A stretch of DNA of 64,000 nt from Algoriphagus oliviformis (GTDB lineage: Bacteria > Bacteroidota > Bacteroidia > Cytophagales > Cyclobacteriaceae). Under the pieces are notes generated by a model, which was given only the letters and a program-made list of their open reading frames with translations, was not told the DNA's origin and did no database searches. Shown piece after piece: positions 44,126 through 52,954 of the stretch; positions within the stretch are counted from its first letter, which is position 1, and each line of letters opens with the position of its first letter. The translations under genes were made by a program, and so were the position numbers. The stretch spans positions 496,001 to 560,000 of the forward strand of contig NZ_JAFKCT010000001.1 in NCBI RefSeq assembly GCF_017254915.1, in the 5' to 3' direction.

Positions 44126-45574
44126 TTATTGATTGAAAATGTCCACTTCCCGCTGCGGGATTGGGATCAGGATCTTGTCGGGCGACACCGGCTCCACGCC
44201 GAAGGTGTACTCTTGGTAGAACAGCTCGGTCTCAAACTGCCGGTCTAGAGTCTCTTTCACCAGCCCAAAGTGCACCAGGTCAAACCAACGCTGGTTTTCA
44301 AACGCCAGCTCCAGTCTTCTCTCCAGCAGGAGTTTGTCCACAAACTCTTGCTTGGTGGCCACGTCGTTCATGGTGTAGGCATCCAGTCCAGCCCGCTGTC
44401 TCACTTGGTTGAGGTAGGTGAGGGCTGTGGCGGTTTTGCCGTTTTCGTTGAGCGCCTCGGCGTAGAGCAGCAGGACATCCGCATACCTGATGATAGGAAA
44501 GTCGTTTTCGGAATCTTGGCTGATGGCAGGATTGGAGTAGAACTTGTAGACGTAGTTGTCCGGCACGAATTTTCCCCCGGCACCGATGTATCCGGTACGG
44601 AAGGCAGTCGTTTGGCGCAGATCTTTGGCAGCGTACAGGTTGACCAGCTCATCGGTAGGCTTGTTGAAGTGGTTGCCGTCCCCGTTGACCACGTAGGCGC
44701 CGCTGTTTTGCGGAGCAAAGTAGTTGGCCAAAGGTGATCCCAGTCCCAATCCTCCGGCCTTGAACCTTACCGCAAAGAGGATTTCCTTGTTCATCTCATT
44801 GTTGATGGAGAATACCTGCTGGTAGCCGGTGGTCCCCGTCAGCAGCGTAGCTCCACTGCCAGTGACGATCTCTGCCAAGAGTGCCTCCGCTTCCGTGTAC
44901 TTGCGTTGGGTGCGGTAGACTTTGGCCAGCAGGGCTTTGGCAGCCCAAGACGTAGCCCTTCCGGTGCTCGCCACTGGGTAGACTTTTGGCAGCTGGGCAG
45001 CAGCAATCGTCAAGTCAGAGACGATGAACTGGTAAAGCTCCTCCGTAGATGCCGGAGACATCGCCTCTGCCTCTGCGGCACTGATGCGACGGTCTATCAA
45101 AAACACCTCTTCAAACAGACGCACCAAATTGAAATAGTGGTAGGCTCGGATGAAGGCTCCCTCACCCTCGATCTGGTCGCGCAGCGCTTGGCTCTGGATG
45201 TCATCCAGCCTGTCCATGACGGTGTTTACCCGGGAGATATTGTGATAGGTATCCGCCCAATAGGTGTAGATATTGGCCTGCTCGGCAGTGTAGGTCATGA
45301 GGTCCAGCTCACGCAGTGGGATATAGATATTGCTCGCCGTCTGGGAGTTGTGCAGTCGGGTATTGTCCGATCTCAGCTCCGTGAGTGCCCACTCGTTGAG
45401 AATGGGCGCCTGGAGACCAGAGTAGGCGGCGATGATCGCAGTGTTGAAGTCCGCATCGCTTTGGTAGAATGTACCCTCGCCAATCTCCGAAATAGGCTGA
45501 AGGTCCAGTTCGCAGCCGGTCAGCAGCCCGAGGGACAGCAGTCCGGCAAGTATGTTTCTGCTTAGTTTTTTCAT
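44126..45574 (-). CDS. susD: SusD/RagB-family oligosaccharide-binding lipoprotein
   Basis: 482 residues. A lipoprotein signal ends in 'GLLTGCELDLQP'. The SusD TPR-like core is visible as 'YWADTYHNISRVNTVMDRLDDI', 'GEGAFIRAYHYFNLVRLF' and the C-terminal 'RYADVLLLYAEALNENG', 'YLNQVRQRAGLDAY', 'LLERRLELAFENQRWFDLVHFGL'. It forms the lid over the SusC pore and binds alginate oligomers at the cell surface. It starts 11 bp after the SusC stop. The lyase gene begins 145 bp later. Confidence 0.96.
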   Translation of the reverse strand: MKKLSRNILAGLLSLGLLTGCELDLQPISEIGEGTFYQSDADFNTAIIAAYSGLQAPILNEWALTELRSDNTRLHNSQTASNIYIPLRELDLMTYTAEQANIYTYWADTYHNISRVNTVMDRLDDIQSQALRDQIEGEGAFIRAYHYFNLVRLFEEVFLIDRRISAAEAEAMSPASTEELYQFIVSDLTIAAAQLPKVYPVASTGRATSWAAKALLAKVYRTQRKYTEAEALLAEIVTGSGATLLTGTTGYQQVFSINNEMNKEILFAVRFKAGGLGLGSPLANYFAPQNSGAYVVNGDGNHFNKPTDELVNLYAAKDLRQTTAFRTGYIGAGGKFVPDNYVYKFYSNPAISQDSENDFPIIRYADVLLLYAEALNENGKTATALTYLNQVRQRAGLDAYTMNDVATKQEFVDKLLLERRLELAFENQRWFDLVHFGLVKETLDRQFETELFYQEYTFGVEPVSPDKILIPIPQREVDIFNQ

Positions 45575-45585
45575 GGTTTTTGGGT

Positions 45586-48500
45586 TTAAAAGCTTACGTC
45601 CACACCGAATACAAAGGCTCTTGGCACAGGGAAGGCACCTCGCTGGTATCCAGTGATCAGCGGAGACGCGTACTGGCTAGAAGTAGATCTGGCTTCTGGG
45701 TTGATGCCCCGATAGTCTTTGGACATGAAGTAGAAGGCATTTTGCGCGGAACCATACACCCGGAGGCTCTTGGTCTTGATCCGCTCACAGAGTGCCGCGG
45801 GGAGATTGTAGCCCAGCACGATGTCGCGCACCGAGACATAGGAGCCGTCCTCGATCATGTAGTCGGTAAACTGCCAGCCCATGCCGTTGGTACTGTAGGG
45901 AGTCATGCCGTCACCCGGAGACTCAGGCGACACCCAGCGGTTTTCCACATACTTGCGGTTGGTACGCTTGGTCTCGTTATAGTGCCCGTCGCCGTTGAAC
46001 ACATCGATGCCCTGTACTCCCTGCAGGAGGATGCTGAGGTCAAAGTTGCCAAAGGTGAAGTTGTTGGTAATACCCCAGGTGAAGTCTGGGAAGGGATTGC
46101 CCAACACCACGCGGTCGTCGTCGTCGATCTGGCCGTCGTTGTTGGCATCCATCAGGCGCAGTCCTCCTGGACGGTCAAGGCTGTTGCTTGGGTTGTTGTT
46201 GATTTCCTCTTGGGTATTCCACACGCCGATGGCCTTGTATCCGAAGAACTGGATGTAGGGCTGTCCTACCTCAGCGAGGTAGATTTCGCTTCTTTCCCCA
46301 TAGGACAGGACGCGTTCCTCTCCACTGAATTCCACGAGCTTGTTTCTGACCGTAGAAAGGTTGAGGGAGGTAGTCCATTGAAACTTCGTCTTGTTGATGT
46401 TGTTGGAGTGCAGCTCCATCTCAAAACCCTTGTTTTGGATTTTGCCGATGTTGTTCCAGTATTCGGTAAAGCCCGTGATGGCCAAGGTGGGCTGTCTCAG
46501 CAGCAGCTGGTCGGTCTCTGAGCGATAGGCTTCCAGGGAAAGGTTGATCCGGTTTTCCAAAAATCCGATATCGACACCCACGTTGCCAGAAAAGGTACGC
46601 TCCCAGGCGATTGCCTTGTTGGCCAAGGTGGTGCCAGACTGAGCGAGGCCAGGGGTCAAAGTGCCTGTGCCAGCGCCTAGGGGGTAGTTTTCGGGATAAA
46701 GTCGGTTGACGTAGGCGTAGTTTTCGATATCGTTGTTTCCTGTCACACCGTAGCTGGCTCTCAGTTTCAGCATATCCACCACGCGGCTTCCCTTCATAAA
46801 TTCCTCTTCAGACATCACCCAGCCCGCAGACACGGAAGGGAACCATCCCCACTTGTTTTCCGGGCCAAAGAGCGAGCTGCCGTCTGTCCTCGCACTTGCA
46901 GAAAACAGGTACTTGTTGCGGTAGGCATAGCTCACCCTTGCCAAGTAAGACAGGAGCAGGGTTTCGTCTTTCAGCGTGTTGGTGCCTTCCAGATCGATCA
47001 CCGTCGCGCCGTTGAGCGTAGGTACATAGTCCGTCGGAAAGTTGGTCCCCACGATGTTGGCGTAGCTGTTGGTGACCTTTTGGGCGGTAAATCCACCCAC
47101 CGCGGAGATGTCGTGGTCCTCAAAGGACTTGCTGTAGCTGATGATATTCTCCGAAAGTAGATCTACCCGCAGGTTGTTGGCATAGGAACCCCGGTTGGGA
47201 TCTCCTTCGCGGTTGGTGTTGGTGTTGCGGTATTCCTCCTGCACGCGGTTGGTGAAGTAGGCTCCCTGCGAAAACTTGAGGAAGAGGTTTTTGCTCAGGT
47301 CGACCTGGAAGTAGGTCGATGCCAACATGCGGTATTGGTTGTCCACCCGGTGGTCGTTGTCGCTGATAAACTTGGGGTTATTGTTGGAAGTGCTCCAAGG
47401 TCTCGCCGAAGTCGTGGATACAGGTGTACCGGCAGGTGTGGTGAACTCATAGAGCACATTGCTGAAGTGGCGTCCGTGTGCCCACTCGCCCACGGGGATG
47501 CCCGTCAGGGCTGAAGTCTCCTCGGTGTGCTTCACCGGCATGAATGATGGGGTGCGGAAGTAGTCCGTAAAGTTGGCGGCTGGCAGTACTTTCTTGGTGT
47601 AGGAGGGGTTGAAGTTGACGCCCACTTTGAGCATTTTGCCCAGCTTGGCATCGAGCTTGGCGCGGAAGTTAAAGCGCTGGAAATCGTTGTTGATCAGCAT
47701 GCCCTTTTCGTCGTTGTATCCGGCAGAGATCAGGTAGGTCAGGTCTTTTTTGCCCCCGGATACACCCAGCTGGTAGCTGCTGATGACGCCAGTGCGAAGT
47801 CCTTCCTCCTGCCAATCGGTGACATTGTCCACAGACCAGGCTGCCTGCTCATGGATCGTAGGTCCGGCTCCTCCGCGCGTCTGCTCTTCCCAGAGCATCT
47901 CCGCATATTCTTGGGAGGTCAGCATGTCGTGGACTTTGTAGGGGTTGTTTAGCCCCGAAAACATCTTGAACGTGAAAGTAGGCTTATCAGGGATGCCGTT
48001 TTTGGTGGTCACGATGATCACGCCGTTGGCGCCTCTGGAGCCATAGATGGCGGCTGAGGCGGCATCCTTCAGGACCTCGATGGATTCGATGTCATTGGGG
48101 TTGATAAAAGATAGCCCGTCCGGTGTCGGAAAGCCGTCGACTACCACCAGTGGCTCGTTGTTGGCACCGATGGAGCTGTTTCCACGGATTCGGATGGATG
48201 GAGACACGCCTGCTTCGGAGGTGGTGTTTTGGATCTGCACCCCGGCGATTTTGCCTTGCAGTGCCTGGTCGGCACGGACGGTGGGCAGATCTCCTAGATT
48301 GCTGTTTTCAAACTTGGACACCGCTCCGGTCAGGTGGGATTTCTTCTGCGTGCCGTAGCCTACCACGACCACTTCGTCCAGCTGGGTCAGATCCTCACCC
48401 ATGGTAATGGATAGGATTTTCTGATTGCCCACGAGGATCTCTTGGGTAGTGTAGCCGATGAAGGAAAAGATCAGCGTGTCGGTAGGCTTGGCCGATATCT

Positions 48501-48738
48501 TGAATTTGCCATCGATGTCTGAGACAGTAGCGTTGACGGTTCCCTTTACGAGTATGTTGACGCCGGGGATCTCTAGGCCCTGGTTGTCTAAAACCTGCCC
48601 CTCAATGACCGAGGCCGTCTCTCCCTGAAATGCTGAAACTTGGGCGGCATTGCCTAGCAAAAGGCAGATGCATAGCGAAATTACTTTGGCATAATCCACC
48701 ACCCCAAGCCAAAATTGGTTTGGTAATAGTTGCTTCAT
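45586..48738 (-). CDS. susC: SusC/RagA-family TonB-linked outer membrane transporter
   Basis: 1050 residues. Signal peptide, then a CarboxypepD_reg-like domain (~45-120: 'IEGQVLDNQGLEIPGVNILVKGT'), the TonB-box region 'LDEVVVVGYGTQKK', the plug ('ALQGKIAGVQIQNTT', 'SIRIRGNSSIGANNEPLVVVDGFP', 'IESIEVLKDAASAAIYGSRGANGVIIVTTK') and a 22-strand barrel ending 'AFVFGVDVSF'. These are the SusC hallmarks. It imports alginate oligomers with SusD. There is no N-terminal STN domain, so control by FecR/sigma signalling is not expected. Control is more likely by the GntR regulator upstream. Confidence 0.97.
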   Translation of the reverse strand: MKQLLPNQFWLGVVDYAKVISLCICLLLGNAAQVSAFQGETASVIEGQVLDNQGLEIPGVNILVKGTVNATVSDIDGKFKISAKPTDTLIFSFIGYTTQEILVGNQKILSITMGEDLTQLDEVVVVGYGTQKKSHLTGAVSKFENSNLGDLPTVRADQALQGKIAGVQIQNTTSEAGVSPSIRIRGNSSIGANNEPLVVVDGFPTPDGLSFINPNDIESIEVLKDAASAAIYGSRGANGVIIVTTKNGIPDKPTFTFKMFSGLNNPYKVHDMLTSQEYAEMLWEEQTRGGAGPTIHEQAAWSVDNVTDWQEEGLRTGVISSYQLGVSGGKKDLTYLISAGYNDEKGMLINNDFQRFNFRAKLDAKLGKMLKVGVNFNPSYTKKVLPAANFTDYFRTPSFMPVKHTEETSALTGIPVGEWAHGRHFSNVLYEFTTPAGTPVSTTSARPWSTSNNNPKFISDNDHRVDNQYRMLASTYFQVDLSKNLFLKFSQGAYFTNRVQEEYRNTNTNREGDPNRGSYANNLRVDLLSENIISYSKSFEDHDISAVGGFTAQKVTNSYANIVGTNFPTDYVPTLNGATVIDLEGTNTLKDETLLLSYLARVSYAYRNKYLFSASARTDGSSLFGPENKWGWFPSVSAGWVMSEEEFMKGSRVVDMLKLRASYGVTGNNDIENYAYVNRLYPENYPLGAGTGTLTPGLAQSGTTLANKAIAWERTFSGNVGVDIGFLENRINLSLEAYRSETDQLLLRQPTLAITGFTEYWNNIGKIQNKGFEMELHSNNINKTKFQWTTSLNLSTVRNKLVEFSGEERVLSYGERSEIYLAEVGQPYIQFFGYKAIGVWNTQEEINNNPSNSLDRPGGLRLMDANNDGQIDDDDRVVLGNPFPDFTWGITNNFTFGNFDLSILLQGVQGIDVFNGDGHYNETKRTNRKYVENRWVSPESPGDGMTPYSTNGMGWQFTDYMIEDGSYVSVRDIVLGYNLPAALCERIKTKSLRVYGSAQNAFYFMSKDYRGINPEARSTSSQYASPLITGYQRGAFPVPRAFVFGVDVSF

Positions 48739-48902
48739 TTTGGGTAATGTTGTTAAAGTTGAAGTTGAGAAAAGGGATCAGGGAGATAAACGGGCTTCAA
48801 CGGCTCCAAAAAATTTCCTAATTTTGAGGAGACATTGGGCGGCTACACAAAAAGGACCTCGACAATCTTGAATGGGTAGTATTTAAATCCTGATGTTGAA
48901 TT

Positions 48903-48921
48903 TGGTGGATTCTATCCACCA
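48903..48921. promoter_or_regulatory. Palindrome in the gntR-susC intergenic region
   Basis: TGGTGGA (48903-48909) and TCCACCA (48915-48921) are perfect reverse complements around five bases. It lies between the gntR stop and the susC start, 165 bp upstream of susC. On the minus strand there is no T run after it, so an operator or activator site for susC is likelier than a terminator. Confidence 0.4.
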
Positions 48922-48942
48922 TTTTTTTTTGGCATAGGCAGG

Positions 48943-49638
48943 TCACTTTTTATTGATGATGTCCGATAGATGATTGATCATGGCTGCCTCTGCTTGGGCA
49001 GGATCTTGGTTTTTGATGTGAGCCAGGATCTCTTTATGCTCGATGAGGGCACCAAATGGCTTGCCTCCCCCACATACATTGTGCTTGGTGAAATGGGTAA
49101 GAATGTCCGGAGTCACGACCAGCATGAGTGACTTCAGGACGTTGTTTTTGCTGGATTCGGCGATCTTGATGTGAAACAGCAAGTCCTCGTCTATCGCCTG
49201 TTCGCCTACCTTGACCTTGGCCTCATAGAGCTCCAATGCTTCCTCCAGGGCAGCGATGTCTTCGTCCGTACGTCGCATCGCGGCCAGCTTGGCCGTCTGT
49301 GCCTCCAGGATCAGTCTTGTCTCGATCAGGGAGTGAAAATCGCTTCCCTCCATCTTGAGCACGTCTGTGATCAGGCCCTCCAGCGCGGTGACTCCCAGCC
49401 CGGCGATCACGGTGCCGCTTTGGGGATGTGTTTTCACGATGCCGTAAAATTCCAGCTTCTTGATCGCTTCCCTCACGTAGGTGCGGCTGATGCCGAGCTT
49501 CTCGGAAAGCTTGCGCTCCGGGGGCAGCTTGTCCCCGGCCACCAGTTCTCCGGAAATGATCAAGTCCCGGATCTGCCCGATGATGCGATCTACGGGATTC
49601 TCGATTTTTATCTCTTTGAAGTTATTGAGGGTTTCCAT
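48943..49638 (-). CDS. FadR-subfamily GntR transcriptional regulator of the alginate locus
   Basis: 231 residues. Winged-helix GntR domain (~10-75: 'DRIIGQIRDLIISGELVAGDKLPPERKLSEKLGISRTYVREAIKKLEFYGIV') and an FCD effector domain (~90-225) with acidic/histidine metal-binding pieces ('DEDLLFHIKIAESSKN', 'EHKEILAHIKN', 'AMINHLSDI'). The likely ligand is KDG, KDPG or DEH, as for uronate regulators of this subfamily; this is inference. Twin palindromes and a good promoter stand directly upstream, pointing to autorepression. It sits between the kdgK-eda unit and susC. Confidence 0.93.
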   Translation of the reverse strand: METLNNFKEIKIENPVDRIIGQIRDLIISGELVAGDKLPPERKLSEKLGISRTYVREAIKKLEFYGIVKTHPQSGTVIAGLGVTALEGLITDVLKMEGSDFHSLIETRLILEAQTAKLAAMRRTDEDIAALEEALELYEAKVKVGEQAIDEDLLFHIKIAESSKNNVLKSLMLVVTPDILTHFTKHNVCGGGKPFGALIEHKEILAHIKNQDPAQAEAAMINHLSDIINKK

Positions 49639-49645
49639 ATTTAAA

Positions 49646-49672
49646 TTGGTTGACCAATTTTTGGTTGACCAA
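49646..49672. promoter_or_regulatory. Twin GntR-type operators
   Basis: TTGGTTGACCAA occurs twice, at 49646-49657 and 49661-49672, a 15-bp period. Each is a palindrome TTGGT-TG-ACCAA, close to the TGGTnnnACCA/ATTGGTnnnACCAAT sites of FadR/PdhR-type regulators but with a two-base centre. The sites lie 8-34 bp before the gntR start, and the second overlaps its -7 element. Confidence 0.8.
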
Positions 49673-49700
49673 TTTTAGGAAAAAAATTTTTCACTCCAAA
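49670..49700 (-). promoter_or_regulatory. Promoter of gntR
   Basis: On the minus strand: TTTG (complement of 49697-49700), a 19-bp spacer, TAAAATTG (complement of 49670-49677), one mismatch from the Bacteroidota consensus TTTG-N19-TAnnTTTG. Its -7 element overlaps the upstream operator. Confidence 0.7.
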
Positions 49701-49718
49701 CTTTTTTGGTAATTGATC

Positions 49719-49753
49719 TCAAAAAAATTGGGCAGCTCCCGAAGAAACTGCCC
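49719..49753 (-). terminator. Intrinsic terminator of the kdgK-eda unit
   Basis: On the minus strand GGGCAG pairs with CTGCCC (49748-49753 with 49730-49735) around 12 nt, followed by AATTTTTTT. It separates eda from gntR. Confidence 0.75.
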
Positions 49754-49776
49754 TGAGCTGCAAATAGAAGCGGTTT

Positions 49777-50439
49777 TTAGTCGATAAAATTTTTGATCAC
49801 CGCAAGGGCTTCAGCCACAGCATATTCTATTTTTCCAAACTTGCGGTCGTTGATCCACTGTTTTCTGAACAGTTGCGAGCCCATTCCCACACAGGTCACG
49901 CCTGAGTCAAACCATTTTTTCAGGTTTTCTCGGGAGGGCTCCACCCCGCCCGTGGGCATGTATCGAAGCTCCGGTATCACGGACTTCGCCGCCGCGATAA
50001 ACTCCGGTCCGAGGACATTTCCCGGAAAAGCCTTTACCAAAGTTGCTCCGAGTTTTCGGGCTTCGTTGATCTCCGTGATCGTCCCGCAGCCCGGTACCCA
50101 AAAGACCCCTTTGGCCTTGCACAGCGCTGCCACCTCGGGAATGAGAGCCGGAGACACGATAAAGTCCGCTCCTACCGCTACAAAGCGCTCGGCCTGCACT
50201 TGGGTGAAAATGGTGCCTATTCCCAAATACAAGCCGGGAAAGGACGCCGCATAGGCCTTCAAGTCCATGAAAACCTCCAGGGAGTTGGCATTTCGGTTGG
50301 TAAACTCAAACACCCGAACGCCCGCGGCATAGCAGGCTGCGAGTACCGACTTGGCCACCTCGGTATCGGAATGGTTAAACACCGGAATCATTCCGGTAGA
50401 CTCCATGGCTTGGAGTAAAGCTGTCTTGATGTCTTTCAT
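49777..50439 (-). CDS. eda: 2-keto-3-deoxy-6-phosphogluconate aldolase (KDPG/KHG aldolase)
   Basis: 220 residues, class I aldolase barrel. The Schiff-base lysine is K136 in 'ATLVKAFPG' and the acid/base Glu is E45 in 'VFEFTNRN'. 'GIGTIFT' and 'VPGCGTITEI' bind phosphate. It splits KDPG to pyruvate and glyceraldehyde-3-phosphate, the last step of the alginate path. It starts 11 bp after kdgK and is followed by a terminator. Cytoplasmic trimer in the family. Confidence 0.95.
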   Translation of the reverse strand: MKDIKTALLQAMESTGMIPVFNHSDTEVAKSVLAACYAAGVRVFEFTNRNANSLEVFMDLKAYAASFPGLYLGIGTIFTQVQAERFVAVGADFIVSPALIPEVAALCKAKGVFWVPGCGTITEINEARKLGATLVKAFPGNVLGPEFIAAAKSVIPELRYMPTGGVEPSRENLKKWFDSGVTCVGMGSQLFRKQWINDRKFGKIEYAVAEALAVIKNFID

Positions 50440-50450
50440 GATAAGGTAGG

Positions 50451-51449
50451 TTACCGCAATAATTTTCCGACGTTTTCTCCATCGAGCAGGAAGTCCACTT
50501 CCTCCAAGGAGACAAAGTTGGCATCTCCGGGCACGCTGTGCTTCAGTACTGAAGCCGCCACTGCAAAGTCGAGCGCCTCTTGGTCTCCTCTATGCAGGAG
50601 TCCGTAGATCAAGCCCGCCATGAACGCATCCCCACCGCCGATTCTGTCCACGATATGGGTCATGGGATAGGATTTTGACTTGAGGAGGGTCTGGGTATTC
50701 CAGAGTTTGCCCTTGAGTCGGTTTTCCGAGGCGCTAATGGATTTCCTAGTGGTCGTGGCGACGTAGGCGAGATTAGGGCAAAAGGATTTCGCCTCTTCGC
50801 AAGCCTCCGAATAGCGACTTGCTTTGATTCCCAGGCAGTTTTCGAAGTCAGTCAATCCCGCGACGATCAGGTGCGAGGGACGGATAAGCTCTGGCATGAT
50901 TTCCAGGGGCTGCTTGCCATACTGCCAGAGATTCCTGCGATAGTTGATGTCAGCGCTGATTTTGACCCCGAGCTTTGCGGCGGCATCAACGGCTTCTTGA
51001 CAGACTCTAGCAGCCGAGGCGGAGATGGCCGGCGTGATGCCCGTCCAGTGAAACCAGTCCGCACCGTCAAAGATCTCTTCCCAATCCAAGTCCGAGAAGT
51101 CAAAACCCGCGAAAACCGAGTCGAAACGGTCGTAGATAATACGGGAGCTGCGCTGCATCGCGCCATGCTCCACAAAGTAGCTTCCCATCCTGCCCGGGGC
51201 GGTTTGGATGTGGCTGGTGTCCAATCCGGCAAATTGAAGGGAATTTTTTGCAGCTTGGCCGATCTCGTGGCTGGGCAGTGCGGTGACATGGGCGACGGAA
51301 CATCCCCAATTGGCCAGGGATACACCTACATTGGCCTCGGCGCCTCCATAGACTGCCTCAAATCCGGTGGCGGTGACAAAGCGCTGATGGCCTGGCGTGG
51401 AAAGTCTCAACATGACCTCGCCAAGCGTAATGATACGTTTTTTCATCAA
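50451..51449 (-). CDS. kdgK: 2-keto-3-deoxygluconate kinase (PfkB family)
   Basis: 332 residues. Ribokinase fold with N-terminal 'ITLGEVMLRLSTPG' and 'YGGAEANVGVSLA', and the C-terminal 'DRIGGGDAFMAGL' with catalytic D274 and the anion hole. It phosphorylates KDG to KDPG. Together with eda directly downstream it forms the cytoplasmic end of the alginate route. A second ATG follows the first immediately (MMKK), so either may be used. Confidence 0.93.
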   Translation of the reverse strand: MMKKRIITLGEVMLRLSTPGHQRFVTATGFEAVYGGAEANVGVSLANWGCSVAHVTALPSHEIGQAAKNSLQFAGLDTSHIQTAPGRMGSYFVEHGAMQRSSRIIYDRFDSVFAGFDFSDLDWEEIFDGADWFHWTGITPAISASAARVCQEAVDAAAKLGVKISADINYRRNLWQYGKQPLEIMPELIRPSHLIVAGLTDFENCLGIKASRYSEACEEAKSFCPNLAYVATTTRKSISASENRLKGKLWNTQTLLKSKSYPMTHIVDRIGGGDAFMAGLIYGLLHRGDQEALDFAVAASVLKHSVPGDANFVSLEEVDFLLDGENVGKLLR

Positions 51450-51496
51450 AATGAACGTTTTGATTAGCGTGAAGAAAGAAATGCGGGATTGTCGAG

Positions 51497-51534
51497 AAAA
51501 AATTATTAGCCAGGATGTGCGCTAAGGTCCTGGC
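51497..51534 (-). terminator. Probable terminator of the BamA-like gene
   Basis: GCCAGGA (51509-51515) and TCCTGGC (51528-51534) form a perfect stem with a 12-nt loop; on the minus strand it is followed by TAATAATTTTTT. It also lies just upstream of kdgK, so an operator role is possible. Confidence 0.5.
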
Positions 51535-51683
51535 CAAAATTAGGAGGAAAAGTCGAAACCCAAACAAGATTTGGGAAATAATGACGGCCGGGCTCGATTG
51601 TAGCTTCCCCTGTCTCTCAGCTAGCCGGGGTGATTTGGCAAAATCCTTTCGAAAGAAAGGTCATTCCTTGCGGCTGGTTTGCG

Positions 51684-52820
51684 TCACTTTCTCCAGGAAG
51701 TCCCAAAGACAAAGTAGTAGGCCCATTCCTCCGGACCTCGGGCGATGTCTAGGCCCATCCTCAGCTTGAGCTTGCGGGCGATCAGGTAGCGTCCGCCGGC
51801 ACCTCCGGAAGTCTTCCAGGACTCATCGCCCCAAGAGTCCTCTGCCATCACCGCCTTGCCCGAGCCTACAAATCCCACCACGCTAAAGCGGGGGCTGAAA
51901 TCCCACCGCCACTCCGTCTCGGCCGTGGCGACCATATTGCCCTGATAGCGCGCCACCGGTATCCCCCGAAGGTTGACAAAGGGCAACATGTAAAAGGGCG
52001 CATCTCCCCAGAGATGCTGTACTTCCGCCCGGAATCCCGAGATCAGCGACGGAGTCACAGGCAACCAATAAAATGCCGTGGTACTCACCAAGCCATAAGA
52101 ATAGTCGCTGCCCAGCCACTCGGCGGAAGTACCGATCAGGTTGATCCAATGCAAGCCGCGGTCGGGGGAGAAGATATTGTCCCGCCCGTCGTACTCGACT
52201 AGGATACTGGGCCGGCTGATGATGGTATTGACGGCCTTTTCGTCATGAAACTCGTAGTTGGCTAGGCCGAGGTCGGTCTTCAAAAAGAGGTAATTCAGGC
52301 CTGCGTACCAGTCGCTCTTTCCGATCTGCTTGGTCAGCTGGCCCGTGATGGGGATGGTGCGTATGTTGAATTCAAATTTCTTTTCCCCGACCAGCGGGAA
52401 AGTCCGGTAAAACTCCAGATTGACATCGGCATAGCCGGTGGCCAGGCGATAGTTGGAGCGCCACTTTTTGATGACGCCAATCGCAGCCGCCCCGACCACC
52501 CAAGTCCCATTGACGGTCATGGCTGCGCCGCCACCGTAGATGTTTGGCTTGACCCGGGTGAGCACTTCCTTGCCATCCACGCTGTCCCGATAGGGGGGAT
52601 TCGGATCGACAAACACGCCAAAAAGCGCTCCCCCAAAACCGCCCAAGGCTGGCTCGGTAATGATCGAGGGAAACGGAATAAAGCCGTTTGCGGTCAAAAC
52701 CCAGTCACTGAGATCCAGCTTTTGGTCTAGGGAATCCTTGAAGGACACTTTCTGTCTCTGGGCAAAGGCGAAAGTCGAAAAAACGAACAGCGCTAAAAAA
52801 AGCAGTATTTTCTTTCTCAT
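51684..52820 (-). CDS. BamA/TamA-family outer membrane protein (barrel only)
   Basis: 378 residues. A signal peptide ends at 'AFAQ'. The protein is a surface-antigen/Omp85-type barrel without POTRA domains: 'GFIPFPSIITEPALGGFGGALFG', 'VEYDGRDNIFSPDRGLHW', 'RGIPVARYQGN' and 'EWRWDFSPRFSVVGFVGSG' are typical; 'RGxPxxRYxG' is the Omp85 L6-loop VRGF-like region. It ends in 'VFGTSWRK', so the usual terminal Phe is replaced by Trp two residues before the end. Function unknown; such small members often sit alone. ATG 52820 starts the signal peptide; the frame opens earlier at 52862. Confidence 0.85.
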   Translation of the reverse strand: MRKKILLFLALFVFSTFAFAQRQKVSFKDSLDQKLDLSDWVLTANGFIPFPSIITEPALGGFGGALFGVFVDPNPPYRDSVDGKEVLTRVKPNIYGGGAAMTVNGTWVVGAAAIGVIKKWRSNYRLATGYADVNLEFYRTFPLVGEKKFEFNIRTIPITGQLTKQIGKSDWYAGLNYLFLKTDLGLANYEFHDEKAVNTIISRPSILVEYDGRDNIFSPDRGLHWINLIGTSAEWLGSDYSYGLVSTTAFYWLPVTPSLISGFRAEVQHLWGDAPFYMLPFVNLRGIPVARYQGNMVATAETEWRWDFSPRFSVVGFVGSGKAVMAEDSWGDESWKTSGGAGGRYLIARKLKLRMGLDIARGPEEWAYYFVFGTSWRK

Positions 52821-52893
52821 AAAAATCGGCGATTTGAGGTAGGAGAACAGGGAAACCGGCATGGGCCCTGCGGAAAATAAGGTTTGTCAGGTG

Positions 52894-52934
52894 AAAAATA
52901 ACAAGCCTCCGGAGGAATTCCTACCGGAGGCTTG
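52894..52934 (-). terminator. Intrinsic terminator of the acyl-CoA dehydrogenase gene
   Basis: CAAGCCTCCGG (52902-52912) and CCGGAGGCTTG (52924-52934) pair perfectly; on the minus strand TTATTTTTC follows. Confidence 0.8.
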
Positions 52935-52954
52935 AGGTCTATTTGCCAATAAAA

